DNA of 64,000 nucleotides from Mesoflavibacter zeaxanthinifaciens DSM 18436. GTDB taxonomy: Bacteria > Bacteroidota > Bacteroidia > Flavobacteriales > Flavobacteriaceae. Within the stretch, counting starts at the first letter, position 1. Each line of letters starts with the position of its first letter. Shown piece by piece: positions 18,536-26,769 of this stretch. The notes below the pieces were generated by a model. It saw only the letters and a list, made by a program, of their open reading frames with translations, was not told the DNA's origin and did not search any database. The stretch covers positions 277,324 through 341,323 of the forward strand of contig NZ_KE383820.1 of NCBI RefSeq assembly GCF_000422365.1, read 5' to 3'. A program made the translations under genes and the position numbers.

Positions 18536-19261
18536 ATGGCTTTAACAATAAACGTAAGATTAAAAGATAAAGTAGAAGTTTTTACCAAAAGACTTTACTA
18601 CTTTATGTTTGACGAGCAACCTGAAGATTCTCAATTTTTAGAAGAAAAATTTTTAGAAATAACTACAGCTTTAGGAGTAAATGATACAGCTCAAATTTGG
18701 AATGATTTTAACGCAAGCTTACCGTTAATCAGAAAAAAATTGCATTTAGATGCAAAAGCTTTTCAAGATAATGACCCTGCAAATAAATGCGTAGAAGAAA
18801 TCTATTTAGCATATCCAGGATTTTATGCAATTTCAATACACCGTTTAAGTCATCAATTATTAAAACTTGGTGTTAGGATTTTGCCAAGAATGATGAGTGA
18901 ATATGTGCATGGTATAACAGGTATAGATATTCATCCAGGAGCAACTATTGGCGATTCTTTTTTCTTAGATCACGGTACAGGAATTGTAATAGGAGAAACC
19001 ACAATCATAAAGGATGAAGTAAAAATTTACCAAGGTGTTACACTTGGTGGATTACATGTATTAAAAAGTCTTGCAGATACAAAAAGACATCCAACTATAG
19101 AAAAAAATGTGGTTATTTATGCCAATGCTACAGTGTTAGGCGATATTGTTATTGGCTCTAATACCATTATAGGTGCTAATGTATGTGTAACAGAAAATGT
19201 TCCTAAAAATTCAACGTTAACCTATAAAAAAGAATATAAAATCAGAACAAAAAGTGAGTAA
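18536..19261 (+). CDS. cysE: Serine O-acetyltransferase
   Basis: 241 residues. An N-terminal helical region is followed by left-handed beta-helix hexapeptide repeats (about 125-225), including [21 protein letters not shown] and [11 protein letters not shown]. It makes O-acetylserine from serine and acetyl-CoA, the first step of cysteine synthesis. It overlaps the start of cysM by 8 bases, so the two products are probably made together. Confidence 0.93.
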   Translation: MALTINVRLKDKVEVFTKRLYYFMFDEQPEDSQFLEEKFLEITTALGVNDTAQIWNDFNASLPLIRKKLHLDAKAFQDNDPANKCVEEIYLAYPGFYAISIHRLSHQLLKLGVRILPRMMSEYVHGITGIDIHPGATIGDSFFLDHGTGIVIGETTIIKDEVKIYQGVTLGGLHVLKSLADTKRHPTIEKNVVIYANATVLGDIVIGSNTIIGANVCVTENVPKNSTLTYKKEYKIRTKSE

Positions 19262-20141
19262 TAAAAGTATCATAAACCTTATAGGAAACACGCCTTTAGT
19301 AAAGTCTATAAGTATCAACCCAAACAAAAATGTGACCTTATATTTTAAATTAGAAGGACACAATCCTGGTGCAAGTGTTAAGGATAGAGCGGCTTATAAC
19401 ATGATAAACGAAGCTTTAAAAAGAGGAGATATAAAAAAAGGAGATACTTTAGTAGAAGCAACAAGCGGTAATACAGGAATAGCATTAGCTTTTATAGCAA
19501 ACTTATTAGGCTTAAAAATGAAATTAATCATGCCTGAAAATTCTACCGAAGAACGTGTAAAAACGATGAAAGCTTATGGTGCAGAAGTCATCCTAACATC
19601 TGCAGAAGACGGTATTGAAGGCTCAAGAGATGTGGCTTTTAAACTTCGTGATGAAAAAGGATATACACTATTAAATCAGTTTGAAAATAATGATAACTGG
19701 AAAGCACATTACAAAACTACAGGTCCAGAAATCTGGAGAGATACTAACGGAGAAGTAACACATTTTGTATCTGCAATGGGAACAACAGGAACCATTATGG
19801 GTACATCTACTTTTTTAAAAGAAAAAAATAAAAACATCACCATAGTTGGTGCGCAACCTACCGATGGATCAAAAATCCCAGGAATTAGAAAATGGTCACC
19901 AGCTTACGTGCCAACAATATTTGATAAAAACAAAGTAGATCAAGTTTTTGAAGTTAGTACAGAAGAAGCTAAAGCAATGACACAACGGTTAGCAAAAGAA
20001 GAAGGCGTTTTTGCAGGAATGAGTAGTGGTGGCGCTGTTGCAACTGCATTAAAATTGATTAAAAATTTAGACCAAGGAACAGTTGTTGTGATTATATGTG
20101 ATAGAGGAGATAGGTACTTATCTTCAGATTTATTTGATTAA
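19254..20141 (+). CDS. cysM: Cysteine synthase (O-acetylserine sulfhydrylase, CysM type)
   Basis: 295 residues with a GTG start that overlaps cysE by 8 bases. The PLP lysine is Lys43 in [11 protein letters not shown], the substrate loop is SGNTG near 69, and the phosphate-binding loop is GTTGTIMG near 176. It makes cysteine from O-acetylserine and sulfide. The short length and [12 protein letters not shown] resemble CysM more than CysK, though the boundary is not sharp. Confidence 0.92.
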   Translation: MSNKSIINLIGNTPLVKSISINPNKNVTLYFKLEGHNPGASVKDRAAYNMINEALKRGDIKKGDTLVEATSGNTGIALAFIANLLGLKMKLIMPENSTEERVKTMKAYGAEVILTSAEDGIEGSRDVAFKLRDEKGYTLLNQFENNDNWKAHYKTTGPEIWRDTNGEVTHFVSAMGTTGTIMGTSTFLKEKNKNITIVGAQPTDGSKIPGIRKWSPAYVPTIFDKNKVDQVFEVSTEEAKAMTQRLAKEEGVFAGMSSGGAVATALKLIKNLDQGTVVVIICDRGDRYLSSDLFD

Positions 20142-20166
20142 TAAAATCAGTATTTTAAAAAACCAT

Positions 20167-20174
20167 TACTTTTG
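20167..20174 (+). promoter_or_regulatory. -7 box candidate for the PagL-like gene
   Basis: TACTTTTG fits TAnnTTTG and lies 18 bases before the ATG at 20192. A TTTG at 20133-20136 is too far upstream (30 bases) to be a normal -33 element. Confidence 0.35.
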
Positions 20175-20191
20175 TTTCATTAATTTTTAAG

Positions 20192-21286
20192 ATGAAACTA
20201 AAACTAGCCCTAATTTGTTGTTGTATTACAACATTAATTTTTGCTCAGGAAGACAAGCGACCATTCTCTTTAGATGTCAATTACTTTTATGGAAATATAG
20301 CAGAACATAATACTGATATTTCGCATTTAATTAAAGGTCATCCAACTGGCGTAATATTAAGTTTTAACCAAAAAACCTTTGGCGATCAAGCTTGGCAAAG
20401 CAGGTATAATTATCCGGATTATGGCGCATCTTTTATCTATCAAAACCTTCAGAATAAAACTTTAGGGAACAATTTTGGGTTATACGCGCATTATAATTTC
20501 TACTTCTTAAAAAGACATTTGATGTTTAGGATTGGTCAAGGTTTAGCCTATAATACTAATCCTTACGATAAAGTAGAGAATTACCGCAATAATGCGTTTG
20601 GAACACATTTATTAAGCTCGACATATTTGATGCTTAACTACAAAAAAGAAAACTTATTTAAAGGTTTAGGATTACAAACTGGATTATCGTTAATCCATTA
20701 TTCTAACGCCAATGTAAAAGCACCTAACAGTTCAATAAACAGTATTACATTTAACTTAGGTGTAAATTATGTGTTAGATGCAGATCAATTACCAGAATAT
20801 ATCCCAAATACAGAAGACAAAGCCTTTACCGAAAAAATTAAATACAATATCGCTTTTAGAACAGGTGTAAACGAAAGCGATATCATAAATTCTGGTCAAT
20901 ACGCATTTTACATTGTGTCTGCTTATGCAGATAAAAGATTAAATCGTAAAAGTGCCATCCAATTAGGAACAGATGTGTTTTTTTCAAACTTTTTAAAGAA
21001 GCATATCGAGTATAAATCAGTAGCCTTTCCAGAAGATAATGTTAGCGGAGACGAAGATTACAAACGTGTTGGCGCATTTGTTGGGCATGAGTTGTTTATA
21101 AGTAAAACGTCTTTAGTAACGCAGTTAGGTTATTATGTGTATTACCCTTTCGATTTTGAAGGTCGTGTCTACAGTCGTGTTGGTTTAAAACGTTATTTTG
21201 GAGATAAAATTTTTGGAGCATTAACCCTAAAATCTCATGGTGCAAAAGCAGAAGCTGTAGAATTTGGCGTTGGAATTAGATTATAA
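20192..21286 (+). CDS. Acyloxyacyl hydrolase / lipid A deacylase-like (PagL-type) outer-membrane protein
   Basis: 364 residues with a signal peptide of about 19 residues ending LIFAQ. The remainder has alternating hydrophobic strands that suggest an outer-membrane barrel. The segment LIHYSNANVKAPN has His169 and Ser171 in the HxSNA arrangement of PagL-type lipid A 3-O-deacylases. It would remove an acyl chain from lipid A in the outer membrane; the substrate in this organism is not known. It is followed by a dispersed repeat. Confidence 0.75.
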   Translation: MKLKLALICCCITTLIFAQEDKRPFSLDVNYFYGNIAEHNTDISHLIKGHPTGVILSFNQKTFGDQAWQSRYNYPDYGASFIYQNLQNKTLGNNFGLYAHYNFYFLKRHLMFRIGQGLAYNTNPYDKVENYRNNAFGTHLLSSTYLMLNYKKENLFKGLGLQTGLSLIHYSNANVKAPNSSINSITFNLGVNYVLDADQLPEYIPNTEDKAFTEKIKYNIAFRTGVNESDIINSGQYAFYIVSAYADKRLNRKSAIQLGTDVFFSNFLKKHIEYKSVAFPEDNVSGDEDYKRVGAFVGHELFISKTSLVTQLGYYVYYPFDFEGRVYSRVGLKRYFGDKIFGALTLKSHGAKAEAVEFGVGIRL

Positions 21287-21290
21287 AATT

Positions 21291-21405
21291 TGGGCGTTAC
21301 CACAAGGGTCGCGCTTTCGGTAGTCGCTTTTTTGTGTTGCATATGTGCAACAACACAAAAAGAGCTCCGACAAAACCTTAATCGCTAACGCAGGTAAAGC
21401 CAGTG
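21291..21405 (+). repeat. Dispersed intergenic repeat, copy B
   Basis: TGGGCGTTACC..AAGGGTCGCGCTTTCGGTAGTCGC at the left and TTAATCGCTAACGCAGG at the right match copies A and C. The centre is a long hairpin: CTTTTTTGTGTTG pairs with CAACACAAAAAG across ATATGTGCAA. It fills the gap between the PagL-like gene and the GIN-domain lipoprotein gene. Confidence 0.8.
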
Positions 21406-21439
21406 GTTAGTGTTTGACGATAAAGTAAAGAGTAAAAAA

Positions 21440-22183
21440 ATGAAAAAAATACTATACATAATTACCCTATTTTTTGTTTTTGGATGCAATCAAGAAGATG
21501 CACCAGACTGTTTTCAAAGTGCAGGAGATATCATTCAGCAAACTTTTGAAGTTGGTACATTTTCTAAAATCACGGTATATAAAGATGTCGAGTTATTTAT
21601 AACACAAGGCGCAACGCCAAGTGTTTTAGTAGAAACTGGTGAAAACTTAATTAATGATGTTGAGGTTTATGTACAAAACGACCGATTGATTTTAAGAGAT
21701 AACAATACTTGTAATTTAACCAGAGATTACGGTATCACCAAAGTACACGTTACTGTTCCAAATCTAACCGAAATTAGAAACAGTAGTACTTTAGATGTGC
21801 ATAGCGTTGGCGTTTTAAATTTTGAGGAATTAAAATTACTGTCTGAAGATTATGGTGGAAATTTTTATAACGTAGGTAATTTTAATTTAGAAGTTAATTG
21901 CACAACATTAAGAGTTGTAATTAACAATCTAACAACAAATATAATTTCTGGTTCTACAGAAAATTTAAACATAAGTCATGCATCAGGAGATGGACGTTTT
22001 GAAGGACGATATCTTGTGGCGCAAAACGTGACTATTTATCATCGTGGTAGTAACGATATAATTGTAAATCCGCAACAAGAACTTACCGCAAATTTAGTAA
22101 GCACAGGAAATGTAATTGCAGTCAATATTCCGCCAATTATTGATGTTACCGAGCAATTTGATGGTCGGGTTATTTTTGAGTAA
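21440..22183 (+). CDS. Putative auto-transporter adhesin head GIN domain lipoprotein (DUF2807)
   Basis: 247 residues from ATG 21440; an in-frame GTG at 21410 would add ten residues out of the flanking repeat and is rejected. A lipoprotein signal is seen, with the lipobox FVFGC at Cys16. The body resembles DUF2807: FSKITVYKDVELFITQG, then VETGENLINDVEV, and a beta-strand-rich repeat with many Asn/Thr/Ser. It is expected to be exported and anchored to a membrane. Its role is not known. Confidence 0.75.
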   Translation: MKKILYIITLFFVFGCNQEDAPDCFQSAGDIIQQTFEVGTFSKITVYKDVELFITQGATPSVLVETGENLINDVEVYVQNDRLILRDNNTCNLTRDYGITKVHVTVPNLTEIRNSSTLDVHSVGVLNFEELKLLSEDYGGNFYNVGNFNLEVNCTTLRVVINNLTTNIISGSTENLNISHASGDGRFEGRYLVAQNVTIYHRGSNDIIVNPQQELTANLVSTGNVIAVNIPPIIDVTEQFDGRVIFE

Positions 22184-22184
22184 C

Positions 22185-22204
22185 ATTCCTGCGAAAGCAG
22201 GAAT
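22185..22204 (+). repeat. Short palindromic repeat, copy 2
   Basis: ATTCCTGCGAAAGCAGGAAT, identical over 20 bases to 4388-4407. It starts 1 base after the stop codon of the GIN-domain gene, mirroring its position right after ilvD. Confidence 0.75.
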
Positions 22205-22228
22205 ATTAATTTCTAGTTAGCTTTTATA

Positions 22229-22735
22229 ATGAAAACATTGGCAATTTTAATTATAATTATTGGAGTTTTATTAATAGTCCTTTTAATAAAAAAAATCAGA
22301 ATTGACAAAAAATCAGAATTTGATTCTTACTCAAATGATAGATATAAATGGGGAATTCTAACATCTTTTTTGGAATTTAAAATATTGAGTAAATATGCTG
22401 GAGAAATTCCTTTTGGACCAGTATTCATTCATATAAAAACTGAACCAAAAAATATTTTTGATAAGACGTTTTTTAGTGACTGGTTTTATAGAGTAGAAAA
22501 TGGCGTGTTTTTACAACGATGGAGTCTAAATCCTTTAAAAAGATCTAATTTGTCTAATGCTGAACGAGAACTAATATTTATAGATTTTGGAACTAAAAAA
22601 ATTAAAATTATCTATTCAGATAAAAAAACATTTTGGATGGATATTGAAAAAAATGACAACGATCAATTAATATTAGTATTGAATAATGTTAAATTAGAAG
22701 AAAGAATAAAAATTCCTAATCTTAATAATTTATGA
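22229..22735 (+). CDS. Hypothetical membrane-anchored protein
   Basis: 168 residues. A hydrophobic segment at about 3-20 (LAILIIIIGVLLIVLLI) is followed by a positively charged stretch, so the rest is probably cytosolic. No family is recognised. The body is Lys-, Ile- and Phe-rich and contains several aromatic residues. It is convergent with gldA, with only 10 bases between the stop codons. Confidence 0.6.
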   Translation: MKTLAILIIIIGVLLIVLLIKKIRIDKKSEFDSYSNDRYKWGILTSFLEFKILSKYAGEIPFGPVFIHIKTEPKNIFDKTFFSDWFYRVENGVFLQRWSLNPLKRSNLSNAERELIFIDFGTKKIKIIYSDKKTFWMDIEKNDNDQLILVLNNVKLEERIKIPNLNNL

Positions 22736-22745
22736 AAAACTTTGC

Positions 22746-23639
22746 TTAACTCGTTAATTCCCTAAACAAACTCTCCAAACTCGCATTTTTCTGGTTTAAC
22801 TGAAGAATCTTCAACTCATTATCATGTGCAAAATCAAATACATGAGCACGCATATCTGTTGTTGTATCAAATACAATTTCATAAATAAAATCGTGAACAT
22901 TTTTTACACTTTTAGCATGCGGAAGTTTAAGTAAAAACGCATCTTCTACGCGGTAATCAAACTCGACAATAACGGTTTGTTCTTGTCCTTCTCGTAATTC
23001 ACTTAACTTTTTATCAGCAACAATTTCACCTTTATTTATTATAATAACACGATCACACATAGCTTCTACTTCCTGCATAATATGTGTAGATAAAAACACG
23101 GTTTTGTCTTTACCTAAGCCTTTAATTAATTGTCTTATGTCTACAAGTTGATTTGGATCTAATCCAGTTGTAGGTTCGTCTAAAATTAAGACTTCAGGAT
23201 TGTGTAATAAAGCATTTGCTAAACCAACACGTTGTCTGTAACCTTTAGAGAGTTGTCCAATAGTTTTATGTGCTTCTGGTGTTAATCCAGTAAGCTCAAT
23301 AACTTCTTCAACTCTAGATTTGTCAACGTTATATACGTTTGCATTAAATTTTAAATATTCACGTACATATTGGTCTAAATATAAAGGATTGTGCTCTGGT
23401 AAGTAGCCAACACTTTTTTGTACTTGCTTTTGTTGATTTGATACAGCATGCCCATTTACTTCAGCGTTACCAGAAGTAGGAGAAAGGTAAGTGGTTAAAA
23501 TTTTCATCATTGTCGATTTTCCTGCGCCATTAGGACCTAAAAATCCAACAATTTCTGGACGATTAACGCTAAAAGATACATTGTTTAATGCCTTTTGAGA
23601 TCCAAATTGTTTAGTGATGTTTTTAACTTTTATTGACAT
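22746..23639 (-). CDS. gldA: ABC transporter ATP-binding protein, GldA-like
   Basis: 297 residues from ATG 23639; the in-frame ATG at 23657 would add six residues. Walker A GPNGAGKST is at 35-43, the signature LSKGYRQRVG near 135, Walker B VLILDEPTTGLDP near 155, and the switch His in STHIMQE near 190. The size and the C-terminal extension (about 220-297) resemble GldA, the ATPase of the Gld ABC system needed for gliding motility. The permease genes gldF and gldG are not in the window. The name could also cover other ABC-2 ATPases, so it is moderately sure. Confidence 0.8.
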   Translation of the reverse strand: MSIKVKNITKQFGSQKALNNVSFSVNRPEIVGFLGPNGAGKSTMMKILTTYLSPTSGNAEVNGHAVSNQQKQVQKSVGYLPEHNPLYLDQYVREYLKFNANVYNVDKSRVEEVIELTGLTPEAHKTIGQLSKGYRQRVGLANALLHNPEVLILDEPTTGLDPNQLVDIRQLIKGLGKDKTVFLSTHIMQEVEAMCDRVIIINKGEIVADKKLSELREGQEQTVIVEFDYRVEDAFLLKLPHAKSVKNVHDFIYEIVFDTTTDMRAHVFDFAHDNELKILQLNQKNASLESLFRELTS

Positions 23640-23742
23640 GCTAATATGTTTCTTCAAAAATAAACAATCTTTAATTTAAAAGCTTATTTGCTTTAAAATC
23701 TTTAAAACTTGTTATAAAACTCATAATTTCAGGCTTTAGTAT

Positions 23743-23772
23743 TTTGATTTTTCAATTAATTGTCTACTTTAG
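23743..23772 (+). promoter_or_regulatory. Probable promoter of the aromatic amino acid operon
   Basis: TTTG at 23743-23746 and TACTTTAG at 23765-23772 are 18 bases apart; the -7 box has one mismatch to TAnnTTTG. The leader ATG is 17 bases downstream, giving a leader of roughly ten bases before the short peptide. Confidence 0.5.
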
Positions 23773-23788
23773 CAATAACAAAAAAATA

Positions 23789-23866
23789 ATGAACACAATT
23801 TTAAATACATATTATAACTGGTTTTACTTCTTTTTTAACGAAAAGAACGAGACGTTGTATATGTAA
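23789..23866 (+). CDS. Aromatic operon leader peptide (Phe/Tyr/Trp-rich)
   Basis: A 25-codon ORF with the core YYNWFYFFF: four Phe, four Tyr and one Trp in the whole peptide. It ends at TAA 23864-23866 and precedes a strong terminator and the operon pheA-aminotransferase-tyrA-DAHP synthase. Codons 20-23 contain CGAGAC, which can pair with the 5' arm of the terminator. The arrangement is that of ribosome-mediated attenuation, where stalling at Phe/Tyr codons would free the antiterminator. As with the ilv leader, the call rests on composition, position and competing RNA structures rather than homology. Confidence 0.82.
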   Translation: MNTILNTYYNWFYFFFNEKNETLYM

Positions 23867-23919
23867 TTTAAACAGCATAAATTTAATACTAAGTCTCGAT
23901 TTTATCGGGACTTTTTTTT
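23848..23919 (+). terminator. Aromatic operon attenuator: antiterminator and terminator
   Basis: The terminator stem AAGTCTCGAT (23891-23900) pairs with ATCGGGACTT (23904-23913): ten pairs, one T-G, loop TTT. A run of T (23912-23919) follows. The antiterminator strand CGAGAC (23848-23853) pairs with GTCTCG (23893-23898), and TT 23855-23856 may add to it with AA 23891-23892. The pheA ATG begins at 23920, directly after the last T. Confidence 0.82.
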
Positions 23920-24747
23920 ATGACAAAAACAATAGCAATACAAGGTATACAAGGCTCTTTTCATCATATAGTGTCGTTAAATTATTATGATAACACACAT
24001 AAAGTGAAAGAATGTTTAACGTTTGACGAAACGGTTGCATCCTTATTTGATAATACCGCAGAAACAGCAATTATGGCATTAGAAAACTCTATTGCTGGTT
24101 CTATTTTGCCAAATTACGCGTTAATAGATAATAATAATTTACACATTGTTGGCGAGCAGTATTTGGATGTGCAACATCAATTAATGGCATTACCAAACCA
24201 AACAATTGCAGATATAAAAGAAGTACACAGTCATCCTATGGCGCTATTGCAATGCAAATCATTTTTTAAAGACTTTCCGCATATCAAATTAGTCGAAGAT
24301 AAAGATACTGCAGATGTGGCAAGAAAAATTGAAGCACAGCAAATAAAAGGTGTTGCAGCAATAGCAAGTACTTTGGCGGCACAGATTTTTAATTTAGACA
24401 TTTTAGCCGAAAGTATTCAAACCATAAAACACAATCAAACCCGATTTGCTATTGTAAAAACGCAACCAATTAACAATCATAAAAACGAAATTAATAAAGC
24501 GTCATTAAAATTTGAATTAGACCATAAAAGAGGAAGTTTGGCAACAATTTTAAATGTGATGAGCGATTGTAAACTAAACCTTACCAAAATACAATCCTTA
24601 CCAAAAATTGAAACACCTTGGAAATACTCATTTTTTGTCGATGTCACTTTTGAAGCTTATGAAGATTTTGAAAAAGCAGCATCAATTATGACAATAATGG
24701 CAACTCATTTTAAAATTTTAGGAACCTATAAAAACGCAAAACTATAA
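23920..24747 (+). CDS. pheA: Prephenate dehydratase
   Basis: 275 residues, without the chorismate mutase domain that is fused in E. coli PheA. The catalytic domain begins TIAIQGIQGSFHHIVS, includes ALENSIAGSILPNY near residue 54, and keeps the TRFAIV element near 168. A C-terminal ACT domain (about 190-272: HKRGSLATILNVMSDCKLNLTKIQSLP) would bind phenylalanine. It turns prephenate into phenylpyruvate. It starts directly after the attenuator T run, with no Shine-Dalgarno site. Confidence 0.94.
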   Translation: MTKTIAIQGIQGSFHHIVSLNYYDNTHKVKECLTFDETVASLFDNTAETAIMALENSIAGSILPNYALIDNNNLHIVGEQYLDVQHQLMALPNQTIADIKEVHSHPMALLQCKSFFKDFPHIKLVEDKDTADVARKIEAQQIKGVAAIASTLAAQIFNLDILAESIQTIKHNQTRFAIVKTQPINNHKNEINKASLKFELDHKRGSLATILNVMSDCKLNLTKIQSLPKIETPWKYSFFVDVTFEAYEDFEKAASIMTIMATHFKILGTYKNAKL

Positions 24748-25886
24748 TGAAAGTTGCAGATCGATTACATAGCGTTCAAGAATATTACTTTTCTCGTAAG
24801 TTAAAAGAAGTCAATCAATTAATTAAAGACGGAAAACCAATTATTAATTTAGGGATTGGTAGTCCAGATTTAGAGCCACCAAAACAAGTGGTTGATGTTT
24901 TGGTAGATAGTTTAGTACATCCTGTGGCGCACAAATACCAGAGTTATCAAGGGTTACCAGAATTAAGAACAGCAATTGCAGATTTTTATAACTCTGAATT
25001 TAATGTCGAAGTAAATCCTGATACCGAAGTTTTACCACTTATGGGAAGCAAGGAAGGTATTATGCATATTTCTTTAGCGTTTTTAAATGAAGGCGATGCT
25101 GTTTTAATACCAAATCCGGGTTATCCAACTTATAGCTCGGTGACACAATTGGTACAAGCAACACCAATGCATTATAATTTAGATGAAACCAATAATTGGC
25201 TGCCAAATTTTGAAGCTATCGAGCAGCAAGATTTAAGCAAAGTTAAATTAATGTGGACCAGTTATCCGCATATGCCAACAGGTGCAAAAGCGACAAAAGC
25301 CGATTTAGAAACGTTAGTCGCATTTGCTAAAAAGCACAATATTTTATTAATAAATGACAATCCGTATAGCTTCATTTTAAATAATAATCCAATAAGTATT
25401 TTAGATGTTGAAGGTGCAAAAGATGTCGCTTTAGAGCTAAATTCGTTAAGCAAAACATTTAATATGGCAGGTTGGCGAGTTGGAATGGTTTTAGGAAAAG
25501 CAGAGCATGTCAATGCGATTTTAAAAGTAAAAAGTAATATGGATTCTGGTATGTTTTACGGAATCCAAAAAGGTGCGATAGAAGCTTTAAAATGCTCATC
25601 AGCTTGGTATAAAAGTTTAAATGAAATTTATAAAAGCAGACGCGAACTTGTTTGGAAATTAGCCGATAAATTAGATTGTACGTACGATAAAAATGCAACA
25701 GGATTATTTGTTTGGGCAAAGTTACCAGAAGGAAAAACATCTGAAGCATTTATAGATCAAATTTTATACAACAACAGCGTGTTTATTACACCAGGAACCG
25801 TTTTTGGTTCTCAAGGCGAAGGTTATATACGTTTTTCGCTTTGCGCTAAAGAAGCACAAATTAAAGACGCAATTAGTAGATTATAA
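24747..25886 (+). CDS. Class I/II aminotransferase of the aromatic operon
   Basis: 379 residues, fold type I PLP enzyme. The PLP lysine is Lys236 in NSLSKTFNMAGWRVG. The first base of its ATG overlaps the pheA stop (TAATG). The operon suggests that it makes phenylalanine and tyrosine from phenylpyruvate and hydroxyphenylpyruvate. The usual NPTG element reads YPHMPTG (about 173-179), so the Asn that contacts the PLP ring oxygen is replaced by Met; such variants occur in related aminotransferases. Substrate specificity (aspartate, aromatic or LL-diaminopimelate type) cannot be fixed from sequence alone. Confidence 0.85.
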   Translation: MKVADRLHSVQEYYFSRKLKEVNQLIKDGKPIINLGIGSPDLEPPKQVVDVLVDSLVHPVAHKYQSYQGLPELRTAIADFYNSEFNVEVNPDTEVLPLMGSKEGIMHISLAFLNEGDAVLIPNPGYPTYSSVTQLVQATPMHYNLDETNNWLPNFEAIEQQDLSKVKLMWTSYPHMPTGAKATKADLETLVAFAKKHNILLINDNPYSFILNNNPISILDVEGAKDVALELNSLSKTFNMAGWRVGMVLGKAEHVNAILKVKSNMDSGMFYGIQKGAIEALKCSSAWYKSLNEIYKSRRELVWKLADKLDCTYDKNATGLFVWAKLPEGKTSEAFIDQILYNNSVFITPGTVFGSQGEGYIRFSLCAKEAQIKDAISRL

Positions 25887-26737
25887 TGAAACATATATAC
25901 ATCATAGGAACAGGCTTAATTGGCGGTAGTTTGGCATTAGATTTTAAAAATGCGTTGCCAGACTGTATCATTTATGGTATTGATAAAAACGAAGCGCATT
26001 TAATAGAAGCGCAAGAATTAGGCGTTATTGATCAAAAAGCAACTTATGAAGATTTGCCAAATGCAGATTTGGTAGTGCTTGCAATTCCAGTAGATGTTGC
26101 GGTAAATGAGTTGCCAAAAGTACTGGATAAAGTGTCTGATTTTTCGGTAGTGATAGATGTTGGTTCTACAAAACAAGCTATTTGTAAAGCGGTAGATAAT
26201 CACCCAAAACGTCGTAACTTTTTAGCAACACATCCAATTGCTGGTACCGAGTTTTCTGGTCCTAAAGCAGCTATTCAAAATTTATTTAAAAATAAAACAA
26301 ATATCATTTGTGAAGTCGAAAAAACCGCATCAAAATTACAAGAACAAGTTTTAAATGTGTTTTCAAAAATAGGTATGCGCATGCGTTACATGAATCCAGA
26401 ATCGCATGATAAACATATAGCATACGTGTCGCATTTATCACACATTAGTTCGTTTATGTTAGGAAAAACTGTAATAGAAAAAGAAAAAAACGAACGCGAT
26501 ATTTTTGATATGGCAGGATCTGGTTTTGAAAGTACAGTTAGACTTGCAAAAAGCAGCCCAGAAATGTGGACGCCAATTTTTGAGCAGAACAAACAAAATG
26601 TCGTAGAGACTTTAGAAGAGTATATTCAAAATCTTTCAATGTTTAAACAAATGATTGTAGAAGACGATTTTCAGTCGGTTTACAAAGCAATGAAAGACAC
26701 TAATTATATAAAACAAATTTTAAACGGAATACATTAA
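25886..26737 (+). CDS. tyrA: Prephenate dehydrogenase
   Basis: 283 residues. The NAD(P)-binding motif is GTGLIGGSLALD at 8-19, and the catalytic-site segment is THPIAGTEFSGP near residue 112. It makes 4-hydroxyphenylpyruvate from prephenate. It overlaps the aminotransferase gene by one base, so translation is coupled. There is no ACT domain, in contrast to longer TyrA proteins, so tyrosine feedback is not expected through such a domain. Confidence 0.93.
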   Translation: MKHIYIIGTGLIGGSLALDFKNALPDCIIYGIDKNEAHLIEAQELGVIDQKATYEDLPNADLVVLAIPVDVAVNELPKVLDKVSDFSVVIDVGSTKQAICKAVDNHPKRRNFLATHPIAGTEFSGPKAAIQNLFKNKTNIICEVEKTASKLQEQVLNVFSKIGMRMRYMNPESHDKHIAYVSHLSHISSFMLGKTVIEKEKNERDIFDMAGSGFESTVRLAKSSPEMWTPIFEQNKQNVVETLEEYIQNLSMFKQMIVEDDFQSVYKAMKDTNYIKQILNGIH

Positions 26738-26769
26738 TATAACCTGGTAGGTTAAATTCAGAAAAAGAA

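Noticed and set aside
21410-21439. GTG start for the GIN-domain lipoprotein
   Set aside because: It lies in the tail of repeat copy B and would push the signal peptide inward; ATG 21440 gives a normal lipoprotein signal.
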